Shown: in pieces, positions 1 to 5,747 of the stretch
How the letters are laid out: the number at the start of each line of letters is the position of its first letter
How positions within the stretch are numbered: position 1 is the first letter of the stretch
Assembly: GCA_958354085.1 (NCBI GenBank)
Contig: CATWUX010000101.1
Coordinates: forward strand, 1-8,056
Origin: an uncultured Oscillospiraceae bacterium
GTDB taxonomy: Bacteria > Bacillota > Clostridia > Oscillospirales > Acutalibacteraceae
DNA: 8,056 nt
Direction: 5' to 3'
Program-made: the position numbers and the translations under genes
The notes under the pieces: generated by a model
Database searches by the model: none
The model's input: only the letters and a program-made list of their open reading frames with translations
Told to the model about the DNA's origin: nothing

Positions 1-210
1 CCATGTCTATCTTTATCCCTTTTTCATTTTGCGCAACTTATTGTACATTATCTGTCTGTGGAAGTGGAGTATATTACCGATATGGCAAAAATTATGGAAT
101 ACGGTGTGATGCGTATGCCCGCCCTCGTGGTAAACGAGAAAGTCGTCGCAATGGGTAAAGTGTTAAAACCTGCGGAAGTCGAAAAACTTCTGCAGGATCT
201 TGGCATATGA
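1..210 (+). CDS. Thioredoxin-fold small redox protein, C-terminal part
   Basis: Only the 3' end is visible. The frame ending at TGA 208-210 is open to base 1. From codon 58-60 onward it reads VEVEYITDMAKIMEYGV, then MRMPALVVNEKVVAMGKV and a C-terminal helix ending LLQDLGI. This matches the second half of the short 'redox-active disulfide protein 2' / MTH895-TM0996 thioredoxins: strand, helix, the cis-proline in RMPALVV, the beta hairpin and the last helix. Such proteins are about 75-80 residues long and carry a CxxC near the N-terminus. That motif is not visible here. The 19 codons before 58 (PCLSLSLFHFAQL...) are hydrophobic and unlike the family's polar first helix, although a Cys at codon 2 sits where the second active-site Cys would align. 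The gene is therefore either a divergent member running off the window or a remnant with a damaged 5' end. Members often lie beside permease or ArsR-type genes, but that side is outside the window. Confidence 0.7.
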   Translation, partial: PCLSLSLFHFAQLIVHYLSVEVEYITDMAKIMEYGVMRMPALVVNEKVVAMGKVLKPAEVEKLLQDLGI

Positions 211-295
211 GTATTCCTATAAGCAAGGGAATATAAAGAGATACCGACGCGTGCTCCGTACTTTTCCGGGGAATATCCGCAGAAAAAAGTCATAC

Positions 296-340
296 TGCAA
301 CCAAAAAAGGCCGCTTTTTAAGCGGCCTTTTTTGGTTGCA
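296..340. terminator. Bidirectional intrinsic terminator between convergent units
   Basis: A perfect 20-base inverted repeat has arms at 296-315 and 321-340 around a 5-base centre, with one further T-A pair possible inside. The GC core GGCCGCT/AGCGGCC is flanked by A6 on the left and T6 on the right, so both strands give a hairpin followed by a U tract. It lies between the + strand thioredoxin-fold gene (stop at 210) and the minus-strand acetyltransferase (stop at 364) and should end both transcripts. Bases 211-295 before it show no other feature. Confidence 0.92.
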
Positions 341-363
341 CTATCTATTCCAATTCTCTTTCG

Positions 364-927
364 TCATTTTTCCAGTATACGCAGGATCTGCTCGCGCGGG
401 AGCCGGCCAATCGGCGTTACAGGATGCGGCGGCACATCGTATGGTGCGATTGCTTTTTCAAACCAGCACACATCCCGCCACGCACCGCACTTATAACCGG
501 TGTTCCGATCGATACCGATCCGACGGAAGCCTAAACCGGTGTGCAGTTTCTCGCTTTTTTCGTTGGGCACCGTCACGGCACCGTATACCGTCCGCACGCC
601 CTGCAGCCGCAGCAATTCTATCAGCGCCGTGTACAGCCGCTTGCCGATTCCTTTCGAGGTAAAAGAGGAATCCAGATAAATCGACAATTCCGCATTCCAC
701 TGATACGCTGCCCTGTCCCTCTGCCGGTGCGCATATGCGTATCCCACGATCCTGCCCGCTTCCTCGCACACCAGATAGGGATATTCCGCCGCAATGTCGG
801 CAATACGCTGCGCAAACTCACTCTCTGTCGGCAGGGTATACTCAAACGTGATCGCCGACTCGATATACTGCCCGTAAATTTGCAAAATCGCCGGCGCATC
901 TTCGACGGCCGCAAACCGCATATCCAT
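364..927 (-). CDS. GNAT N-acetyltransferase of the phosphinothricin/MnaT type
   Basis: The product is a cytoplasmic acetyltransferase of 187 residues that transfers an acetyl group from acetyl-CoA to an amine. It matches the Pat/YncA (MnaT) branch of the GNAT fold: ITFEYTLPTESEF near residue 30, WNAELSIYLD around 77-86 with a glutamate (E80) at the usual catalytic position, the acetyl-CoA loop SKGIGKRLY at 91-99, and the branch signature VPNEKSEKLHTGLGF at 120-134. The usual Gln/Arg three residues before the first loop glycine is Thr here. Family members acetylate phosphinothricin-like compounds or methionine derivatives; the true substrate cannot be read from sequence. I chose the ATG at 927 because AAAGGA lies 8 bases upstream. 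The in-frame ATG at 936 touches that same AAAGG and has no spacing, and one at 921 is a weaker option. It is the last gene of the probable alr-AraC-GNAT operon, 47 bases after the regulator, with the terminator at 296-340 just downstream. Confidence 0.9.
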   Translation of the reverse strand: MDMRFAAVEDAPAILQIYGQYIESAITFEYTLPTESEFAQRIADIAAEYPYLVCEEAGRIVGYAYAHRQRDRAAYQWNAELSIYLDSSFTSKGIGKRLYTALIELLRLQGVRTVYGAVTVPNEKSEKLHTGLGFRRIGIDRNTGYKCGAWRDVCWFEKAIAPYDVPPHPVTPIGRLPREQILRILEK

Positions 928-974
928 TTTGACCATCCTTTGATCGTCCGCTAAATTTGCAAGGCAACACGCCC

Positions 975-1856
975 TTATTTTGCCTGAATAGACAGCGTGT
1001 ACTCGCTGGGCGACATACCGGTCGCCTGCTTGAAGTAGCGGGAGAAATAATGCACCGACGCATAACCGAGGCGGTCGGCGACCTGCGTGATGTTGCCGTT
1101 GCCCTCCCGCAGCATCCGCTTTGCTGTTTCGATCTTGATCGACCGGTAATATTCCATCACGCCCATGCCGGTCACCGCTTTAAAAATGGTTTTCAGATTG
1201 GTCGCGCTCTGGGCGGAAAACCGGCAGACCTGTGCGAACGACAAATTGCCGTATACATTTTCCTCCATATACCCGATCACGCGCTGTACCAGATCATGAT
1301 CCGAGCGCTTTTTGACCGAAGAGGAGACCTTGACCTCCTGCGCCGGTTCCGCCCCGCGCCGCACCAGACGGATCAACATCTGCTCCAGCAAAATGCCGAT
1401 CATCTGCTCGCAGCCGAACGCGCAGGAGCTGGCGCGTTCCATCTGCAGCGTCCCGGGATCGTCCAACGCGCAGCAAAACGCATCCCGCGCCTCGTTCACG
1501 ATGCGTGCCAGCAGCTCCCGCTCGTCCTCGCCCGCGCGCATGATCTTGCCTTCAAAATAGCTCATCGCCGCCGACCGGCTGCCGAACGATATGACGACCA
1601 AATTCGGCGCCACCACGCCGTTAGCAAACACATTATGAAATTCATTCGGCTTGTGAAAGATCATTTCGCCCTGCCGCAGCCGATAGCCGGTGCTGTCCGC
1701 CATGACTTCCACTTCGCCCTTGTCCACGTACAAAAGCTCCCAAAAATCGTGCTTTTCACCTTCAAATACGTAATTTTTCGCGTATTCAAAATAGTGAACC
1801 GTCACCAGATAATCCACCGTAATATCCTGCCGCAAGTGAGTGGGTACATAGCACAT
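975..1856 (-). CDS. AraC-family transcriptional regulator with N-terminal cupin
   Basis: The product is a DNA-binding regulator of 293 residues, the common length for two-domain AraC proteins. Residues of about 10-100 form the cupin-type sensor domain (HDFWELLYVDKGEVEV at 36-51, GEMIFHKPNEFHNV at 63-76), which usually binds a small effector. Residues of about 188-288 form the double helix-turn-helix: the first HTH around LSFAQVCRFSAQSATNLKTIF and the second around ITQVADRLGYASVHYFSRYFKQ, ending in the classic TGMSPSEY. I placed the start at ATG 1856 because GAAAGGG lies 8 bases upstream. ATG 1862 is only 2 bases from that site, and the further in-frame ATG at 1907 has no comparable site. It lies 64 bases after alr and 47 before the acetyltransferase, on the same strand, so it is probably co-transcribed and may regulate its own operon. 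The effector is unknown. Confidence 0.93.
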   Translation of the reverse strand: MCYVPTHLRQDITVDYLVTVHYFEYAKNYVFEGEKHDFWELLYVDKGEVEVMADSTGYRLRQGEMIFHKPNEFHNVFANGVVAPNLVVISFGSRSAAMSYFEGKIMRAGEDERELLARIVNEARDAFCCALDDPGTLQMERASSCAFGCEQMIGILLEQMLIRLVRRGAEPAQEVKVSSSVKKRSDHDLVQRVIGYMEENVYGNLSFAQVCRFSAQSATNLKTIFKAVTGMGVMEYYRSIKIETAKRMLREGNGNITQVADRLGYASVHYFSRYFKQATGMSPSEYTLSIQAK

Positions 1857-1920
1857 ATTCATATCCCTTTCTCTTCTGCAAATCGGCTGTGCAAAGGCGC
1901 AGGACACTCCAAACTTTCTA

Positions 1921-3108
1921 CTACTCGCCCTGCAGCAAATAATTGCATTTGGCCACTACGCAGCCATCCTGCACATAGACGCGCGGCACGCGCTTGCCGA
2001 TCCCGCATACGATCTCATAATTGATGGTACCGGCCAGAGCGGCAAACGCATCGATCGACATTCCGTCCTGTCCCATCACCGTTACCGGCGTATCCTCACC
2101 GACACCTTCAATATCCGTTACGTCCAGCAAGCACTGATCCATACACACCCGTCCAACCACCGGCGCCTGCCGCCCGTTTACCAGCATGTACGCTCGATTG
2201 GAAAAGCTGCGCGGGTAGCCGTCGGCATACCCGATCGGCACCGTCGCCAGCCGAATCGGCTTTGGCGCCTGATAGATACGGCCGTAGCTGACCGGCGTGC
2301 CGGCAGGCACGGTTTTGACCATGGATACACCGGACAAAATCGACATCACCGGCTTTAATCCAAGCCGTTCCAGATACGGCTGCATCCACTCGGACGGCGT
2401 CAGGCCGTACAGAATAATCCCCGGGCGCACCATATCGAGATGCATTTCCGGATGGCGCAGCGTTGCCGCGCTGTTGCAGCAATGCCGCCACGCAAACGTG
2501 ATGCCGCGTGCCGTCAGCCGCTCAATGGCGTCCATAAAGCAGGCATATTGCTGCCGGGTGTAGCGGTCATCCTCTTCATCGGCGGAGGCAAAATGCGTAA
2601 AAATCCCCTCCGCGCATAAATGCGGAAGCCGGCATGCCGCCTCCAGCTCATCCAACGTGGACGCATCCCGCTCCGGCTGTGCATACACAAAGCCTACGCG
2701 GGACATACCGGTATCCAGCTTGATGTGCACACGCAGCGTTACGCCGGCGGCTTTCGCCGCGAGGCTCAGGCGGCGGGCATAATCTCCGGAAATCACCGTC
2801 TGTGTCACGTCATATTCCGCCAGCCGCGCTGCCTCGGCCGGCGGTGTATAGGATAAAATCAGCACCGGCTGCGTCAATCCCGCACGCCGCAGCTGGATGG
2901 CCTCCTCCAAATTGGATACGCCCAGCCAGGCGGCGCCTGCATCGACCAACGCCTTGGCCACATGCACGGCGCCGTGGCCGTAGGCGTCCGCTTTGACTAC
3001 CGCCATCATCCGGCATCCGGAGGAGAGCTGTTCGGCAATTGCCCGATAATTTTGCTTTAAAACAACCAAATCTATTTCTGCCCACGTGCGTTTCAGTAAC
3101 GTGTCCAT
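1921..3108 (-). CDS. alr: Alanine racemase
   Basis: This is a PLP-dependent cytoplasmic enzyme that interconverts L- and D-alanine and supplies D-alanine for peptidoglycan and teichoic acid modification. All fold-type III hallmarks are present in 395 residues, close to the usual 370-390. The PLP-binding lysine is K39 in VVKADAYGHG. K130 and R137 lie in KLDTGMSRVGF, K130 being the residue carbamylated in some homologues. R228 in MVRPGI contacts the pyridine nitrogen. The second catalytic base is Y275 in PVSYGRIY, and GYADGYPR, RVCMDQ (with M323) and the C-terminal beta domain follow. The ATG at 3108 has AGGA 5 bases upstream, with AAAGG further back. A SigA promoter lies at 3145-3173, giving a leader of about 30 bases. 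It is first in the likely operon with the AraC regulator and the acetyltransferase. Nothing is truncated. Confidence 0.98.
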   Translation of the reverse strand: MDTLLKRTWAEIDLVVLKQNYRAIAEQLSSGCRMMAVVKADAYGHGAVHVAKALVDAGAAWLGVSNLEEAIQLRRAGLTQPVLILSYTPPAEAARLAEYDVTQTVISGDYARRLSLAAKAAGVTLRVHIKLDTGMSRVGFVYAQPERDASTLDELEAACRLPHLCAEGIFTHFASADEEDDRYTRQQYACFMDAIERLTARGITFAWRHCCNSAATLRHPEMHLDMVRPGIILYGLTPSEWMQPYLERLGLKPVMSILSGVSMVKTVPAGTPVSYGRIYQAPKPIRLATVPIGYADGYPRSFSNRAYMLVNGRQAPVVGRVCMDQCLLDVTDIEGVGEDTPVTVMGQDGMSIDAFAALAGTINYEIVCGIGKRVPRVYVQDGCVVAKCNYLLQGE

Positions 3109-3144
3109 ATGATTCCTAACCTTTCACCTACCAGAATTGTTTTT

Positions 3145-3173
3145 ATTATACGGCTTTTATAAAAAATACGCAA
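3145..3173 (-). promoter_or_regulatory. SigA-type promoter of alr
   Basis: On the minus strand TTGCGT (3173-3168), a 17-base spacer and a perfect TATAAT (3150-3145) precede alr by about 36 bases. The -35 box matches the consensus at only three positions, but the spacing and -10 box are ideal, and the surrounding A/T tracts would favour polymerase binding. The predicted start is near 3138. Confidence 0.75.
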
Positions 3174-3260
3174 TTGTTTTTCAAAAAATTTCGGCCGCTT
3201 AAGTCCCCCGCAAAGAGAGGGAGGTTCTTCTATCTTTTTATACCTTAATATAAGCATATA

Positions 3261-3299
3261 CGTTCACGGAAGCGCTTTATACAGAATCTTCTATGAACG
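3261..3299. repeat. Imperfect inverted repeat
   Basis: Arms CGTTCACGGAAG (3261-3272) and CTTCTATGAACG (3288-3299) are complementary at 10 of 12 positions around a 15-base centre. No T tract follows on either side, so a terminator is unlikely. It could be a regulator-binding site or a structured transcript segment; nothing in the sequence decides this. Confidence 0.45.
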
Positions 3300-3326
3300 G
3301 TATTATTTTCCGAAACACTGCCTATA

Positions 3327-3542
3327 CTATGTTTGTCCGAGCTGGAAAAAAACCGAGATTTTCATTTTTATTCTCAAATTTGGATTTTTATACGTTTCAA
3401 TCGCGCTTTTGATGGCTGAATCCCTGTCAAATAAAGCATAAATCTCGCTTTTTTTCGGTTTCGGAATCGTTACAAACTTGTAACTTTTGGATGGATGCAC
3501 AAATTTCCCGTTTTCTTTTCCCAAGCCGATTTCAATTCCCAT
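3327..3542 (-). CDS. Doubtful small ORF, 71 residues, unrecognised
   Basis: The frame encodes a lysine-rich polypeptide (MGIEIGLGKENGKFVHPSKS at the start, many K and I residues, no membrane segment or signal peptide). I do not recognise it. Against it: no Shine-Dalgarno sequence stands before the ATG at 3542 (the bases upstream are TTATTTCCATAA), it overlaps a long inverted repeat, and the region is AT-rich, where chance frames with Lys/Ile/Phe bias are common. In favour: the composition is not absurd for a soluble protein. It could be the remnant of a transferred gene. I rate it more likely non-coding. Confidence 0.15.
   Translation of the reverse strand: MGIEIGLGKENGKFVHPSKSYKFVTIPKPKKSEIYALFDRDSAIKSAIETYKNPNLRIKMKISVFFQLGQT
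3346..3455. repeat. Long-range inverted repeat, 15-base arms
   Basis: Arms at 3346-3360 (A7, then CCGAGATT) and 3441-3455 (AATCTCGC, then T7) are complementary at 14 of 15 positions, separated by 80 bases. The outward-facing A7/T7 and inward GAGATT/AATCTC could form a long stem enclosing the centre. On the + strand the right arm ends in T7 followed by CGGTTT; on the minus strand the other arm likewise ends in T7. It may be a structured RNA or a relic of a small mobile unit. No target-site duplication is obvious. Confidence 0.45.
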
Positions 3543-3756
3543 TTATGGAAATAATTGTAAATTAAGTGGCCTTTTTGCACGAATCTCCAAGATGAACCAC
3601 CATATAGAGTGGGGGTTGCGATGAAAAAGAGCATTTTTTGACAAAATGTCGCTTGGCCGGTTCCGACACCTTTTCAGGAAGGAAAACTCACGACTTTATA
3701 AAAGGAGCCTGTCCTTTCTTGTGAAAACAACACAAAAAGCGTCTGTTTTGCAGTGT

Positions 3757-3785
3757 TTGACAAGGCGTAATGTTGTGCGTATAAT
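3757..3785 (+). promoter_or_regulatory. Perfect-consensus SigA promoter of the 3D-domain gene
   Basis: TTGACA (3757-3762), a 17-base spacer and TATAAT (3780-3785) match the consensus at all twelve positions with ideal spacing. Transcription should start near 3792, about 248 bases before the ATG at 4040. Such a strong, undecorated promoter suggests that control, if any, is exerted in the leader. Confidence 0.88.
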
Positions 3786-3791
3786 ACAGAC

Positions 3792-4039
3792 ATCACGGCA
3801 ACACCATCCAAAAAGCCAACCATTCCGAATACGGGGCGTTTCCACGCACTGGTTGCTGTTCCCGCCACAGTCGTTTCGAGCGGCTGCCTGGCTGGCAACG
3901 ATTGCGTCTCGCCGATTGAGAAAACCGCCTGCCTTTTCTGCCGCGGCCGTTTCCGTCGCCGAGCTTACGCGTCCCCGTTTATATAAAAGCGGACGCCGCC
4001 TATTGTCTTTGTCCGCACAATAAAGAAAGGGAGCATTTG
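3792..4039 (+). promoter_or_regulatory. Long GC-rich 5' leader of the 3D-domain gene, function unknown
   Basis: About 248 bases separate the predicted transcript start from the ATG, far more than translation needs. The stretch is GC-rich, unlike the AT-rich region before the promoter, and can fold in several ways. Near its 3' end GCGGAC (3989-3994) can pair with GTCCGC (4011-4016) or, in the alternative, GGAC (3991-3994) with GTCC (3971-3974), so the two stems exclude each other. The ribosome binding site GGGAG (4029-4033) lies outside both. In Firmicutes, c-di-AMP (ydaO) riboswitches often precede cell-wall genes of this type, but I do not see the conserved ydaO segments. Frames read through the leader give implausible proteins. 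It may be a regulatory RNA of another kind or an unusually long plain leader. Confidence 0.4.
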
Positions 4040-5092
4040 ATGGATACCGTATATCGAATCGCCGCAATCGGCATGCGTATTTTACGCAGCCGTCTGTTTG
4101 CGGCAGCCATATTGGCTGTGATCAGCGCCGCCATGGTGACGTATGTTTCAGTCAATATGCACGCCGTCACCGTGATTGACGGCGACAACCGCCGGGTCGT
4201 GATGACCATGGCGGACGACCCGCGGGACGTTGTCGCCGCCGCGGGCATGGCGCTCGGCGCCGGTGATCAATTGATCACCCATCTCTACGACAGCAACGCA
4301 CAAATCGAAATCAACCGCGCTTATAATGTGCAAGTCACCGTTGACGGTGTGACAACCGTTGTACGCATGAGCGGCGGGACGGTGGGAGACGTTCTCACCG
4401 AATTGGGCGTCGAAATCGGTTCCGATGATCTGACAAACGTTCACCCGGATCAGGAAATCACCGACGATCTCAACATTTGCGTGGAACGTGTTCAGTACGA
4501 GGAGTTCACCAAGACTGAAGCGATCCCCTATGAATCCACCATCAAGTATACCAACACCATTGCCAAGGGCAAAACCATGATCAATCAAGCCGGTAAAAAA
4601 GGGGTAAAAACCTACACCTACCGGAACCGCATCGTGGATGGCGAGGTCGTGGAGACGGTACTGGTCAATGAGGAAATCACAACCAAGCCGGTAACCGAAA
4701 TCAAGCTGGTCGGTACCGTGACCGGCACACCGCTGTCGCCTGCTCCGTTTGACATCGAGCTGGACGACAAAGGGCATCCCGTCAACTACAAGCGCTGTTA
4801 CACCGGCAAAGCCACGGCCTATACCAATGAGGGCGGCCGCCTGAGCCAATGGACGGCCTCCGGCATGCGTGCGCAAGTCGGGGTAGTCGCGGTCGATCCC
4901 AAGAAGATCCCGTACGGCACGAAGCTGTACATTGTTTCTCCGAACGGGTCCTATGTTTACGGCTACGCCATCGCCGGCGATATCGGCAGCGGCGTGGAAA
5001 ACGGCTCGCTGGTTGCCGACCTGTTCATGGACACCTATCAGGAATGTATCCAGTTCGGCAAACGCCAAATGGTCGTCTACGTTCTGGAGTAA
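4040..5092 (+). CDS. Cell-wall protein with DUF348, G5 and 3D domains (YabE type)
   Basis: The product is a 350-residue exported protein expected to act on or bind peptidoglycan outside the membrane. Order of parts: a basic N-terminus and a membrane segment or uncleaved signal at about 19-38; two DUF348 ubiquitin-like repeats at about 43-93 and 98-148 (HAVTVIDGDN..., YNVQVTVDGVTTVVRMSG with TVGDVLTELGV); a G5 domain at about 152-227 (ending EEITTKPVTEIKLVGT); and a C-terminal 3D domain at about 253-349. The three aspartates that name the 3D domain are visible: D286 in VAVDPKKIPYGTKLYI, D314 in AIAGDIG and D327 in VADLFMD. The fold resembles MltA-type lytic enzymes and the Rpf/YabE/YocH wall proteins. 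The ATG at 4040 has GGGAG 6 bases upstream; a TTG one codon earlier is unlikely. It is a single-gene unit with its own strong promoter, long leader and terminator at 5114-5150. The name yabE is not assigned because several paralogues share this layout. Confidence 0.92.
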   Translation: MDTVYRIAAIGMRILRSRLFAAAILAVISAAMVTYVSVNMHAVTVIDGDNRRVVMTMADDPRDVVAAAGMALGAGDQLITHLYDSNAQIEINRAYNVQVTVDGVTTVVRMSGGTVGDVLTELGVEIGSDDLTNVHPDQEITDDLNICVERVQYEEFTKTEAIPYESTIKYTNTIAKGKTMINQAGKKGVKTYTYRNRIVDGEVVETVLVNEEITTKPVTEIKLVGTVTGTPLSPAPFDIELDDKGHPVNYKRCYTGKATAYTNEGGRLSQWTASGMRAQVGVVAVDPKKIPYGTKLYIVSPNGSYVYGYAIAGDIGSGVENGSLVADLFMDTYQECIQFGKRQMVVYVLE

Positions 5093-5113
5093 TGACCAAA
5101 ACATGATTAGCGC

Positions 5114-5150
5114 AAAAATAGCCGGAAGAGTGTATCTTCCGGTTATTTTT
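5114..5150 (+). terminator. Intrinsic terminator after the 3D-domain gene
   Basis: Arms at 5114-5129 and 5135-5150 pair over 16 positions with one G-U, around the loop GTGTA. The GC-containing core GCCGGAAGA/TCTTCCGGT is followed by T6. It starts 21 bases after the stop codon at 5092. The A5 on the left means it could also act on the minus strand, but no minus-strand gene enters from the right here. Confidence 0.9.
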
Positions 5151-5224
5151 TGCCGTAAGACTCCCATGATTGCTGTCGGTCGAGGTCGGAGGGGTTACTG
5201 ACCGCAGGAAGATCTTTCGTCGCC

Positions 5225-5253
5225 TTGAAACGCCAATCGCAATATGTTATAGT
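5225..5253 (+). promoter_or_regulatory. SigA-type promoter of the TfoX-domain gene
   Basis: TTGAAA (5225-5230), a 17-base spacer and TATAGT (5248-5253) each miss the consensus at a single box position or two. The expected start is near 5260, about 26 bases before the ATG at 5286. It follows directly after the terminator at 5114-5150, so the gene is its own unit. Confidence 0.75.
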
Positions 5254-5285
5254 AGAAACAACGACAAAGCACTATGGAGGATTGT

Positions 5286-5606
5286 ATGGCTTCAACGAAA
5301 GAATACTTAGACTTTGTATTGGAACAATTATCGACGCTGGAGGGAATTACCTATCGCGCTATGATGGGAGAATATATCCTATACTACCGCGGGAAAATAG
5401 TCGGCGGCATTTACGATAACCGCCTGCTTGTCAAACCTGTAAAATCCGCAATCGCCCTTATGCCGGCCGCCTCTTATGAGCCGCCATATGAGGGTGCAAA
5501 AGAAATGCTTGTAGTGGAAACAGTGGAGGACGCGGATTTCCTAACCAAGCTGTTTCGGACCATGTATGACGAGCTTCCGGCGCCGAAGCCAAAGAAACCG
5601 CGATGA
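5286..5606 (+). CDS. TfoX/Sxy N-terminal domain-containing small protein
   Basis: The product is a 106-residue protein made almost wholly of the TfoX_N fold. The start STKEYLDFVLEQLSTLEGIT, the motif YRAMMGEYILYYRGKIVGGIYDNRLLVK at about 23-50 (split: YRAMMGEY, ILYYRGK, IYDNRLLVK) and YEGAKEMLVVE at about 68-78 are typical. The C-terminus is a short Pro/Lys tail (LPAPKPKKPR). In gamma-proteobacteria TfoX/Sxy activates competence genes, but there a second C-terminal domain is present. Stand-alone N-terminal domains like this one are common in Firmicutes and have no established role, so competence should not be inferred. I chose ATG 5286 because GGAGG (5276-5280) lies 5 bases upstream; the in-frame ATG at 5274 overlaps that ribosome binding site. 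It is monocistronic, between its own promoter (5225-5253) and the terminator at 5696-5727. Confidence 0.88.
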   Translation: MASTKEYLDFVLEQLSTLEGITYRAMMGEYILYYRGKIVGGIYDNRLLVKPVKSAIALMPAASYEPPYEGAKEMLVVETVEDADFLTKLFRTMYDELPAPKPKKPR

Positions 5607-5695
5607 CTTCCCGCTTCCCCTTCCTGGTCTTGTAACCCTCCCCGATCAGCAATGCGGTATCTTATTATATCTTATAGCAAAACAGTTTTCGCACA

Positions 5696-5727
5696 AAAAG
5701 CGCGGAGCCTAAAAGCTCCGCGCTTTT
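5696..5727. terminator. Bidirectional intrinsic terminator
   Basis: The perfect 13-base arms AAAAGCGCGGAGC (5696-5708) and GCTCCGCGCTTTT (5715-5727) enclose a 6-base loop. On the + strand it ends in T4, on the minus strand in T5. It lies between the convergent TfoX-domain gene (stop 5606) and the CAP lipoprotein gene (stop 5748) and should end both. A second hairpin, TTTACCGG (5734-5741) with CCGGTAAA (5752-5759), spans the lipoprotein stop codon. Bases 5607-5690 show nothing else. Confidence 0.92.
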
Positions 5728-5747
5728 GCTGAATTTACCGGCTGTCA

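Larger units (their letters stand above)
3174..3756. other. AT-rich intergenic stretch with inverted repeats, no convincing gene
   Basis: This lies between the divergent alr and 3D-protein promoters. Its A+T content is clearly higher than in the genes on either side. It holds an imperfect inverted repeat at 3261-3299, a long-range inverted repeat at 3346-3455, one doubtful minus-strand reading frame (3327-3542) and a small hairpin at 3701-3717 (AAAGGA, 5-base loop, TCCTTT). A six-codon frame MKKSIF starts in the middle, near 3620, but has no convincing ribosome binding site. I recognise no coding sequence, tRNA or insertion-sequence end in it. Confidence 0.5.

Noticed and set aside
957..2024. 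+ strand open frame of 355 codons opposite the AraC regulator and the end of alr
   Set aside because: It overlaps two clearly recognised genes on the other strand and its product, rich in His, Arg and Pro, resembles no protein family.
3638..3660. TTGACA at 3638-3643 as another promoter
   Set aside because: No -10-like sequence lies 15-19 bases downstream; the next TTGACA at 3757 has a perfect one.
3792..4039. ydaO (c-di-AMP) riboswitch upstream of the 3D-domain gene
   Set aside because: Expected from the gene type, but the conserved ydaO segments are not found on either strand.
3646..4067. Open frames on both strands across the promoter and leader of the 3D-domain gene
   Set aside because: They cross a perfect promoter, lack Shine-Dalgarno sequences and give Arg/Ser-rich products typical of GC-rich non-coding sequence.
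4148..5167. Long minus-strand open frame of 339 codons opposite the 3D-domain gene
   Set aside because: It is the shadow of a GC-rich real gene: it has no known domain, no ribosome binding site, and runs through the terminator at 5114-5150.
5286..5606. A competence regulator role for the TfoX-domain protein
   Set aside because: Only the N-terminal domain is present and no competence genes lie nearby; stand-alone domains in Firmicutes have no proven role.
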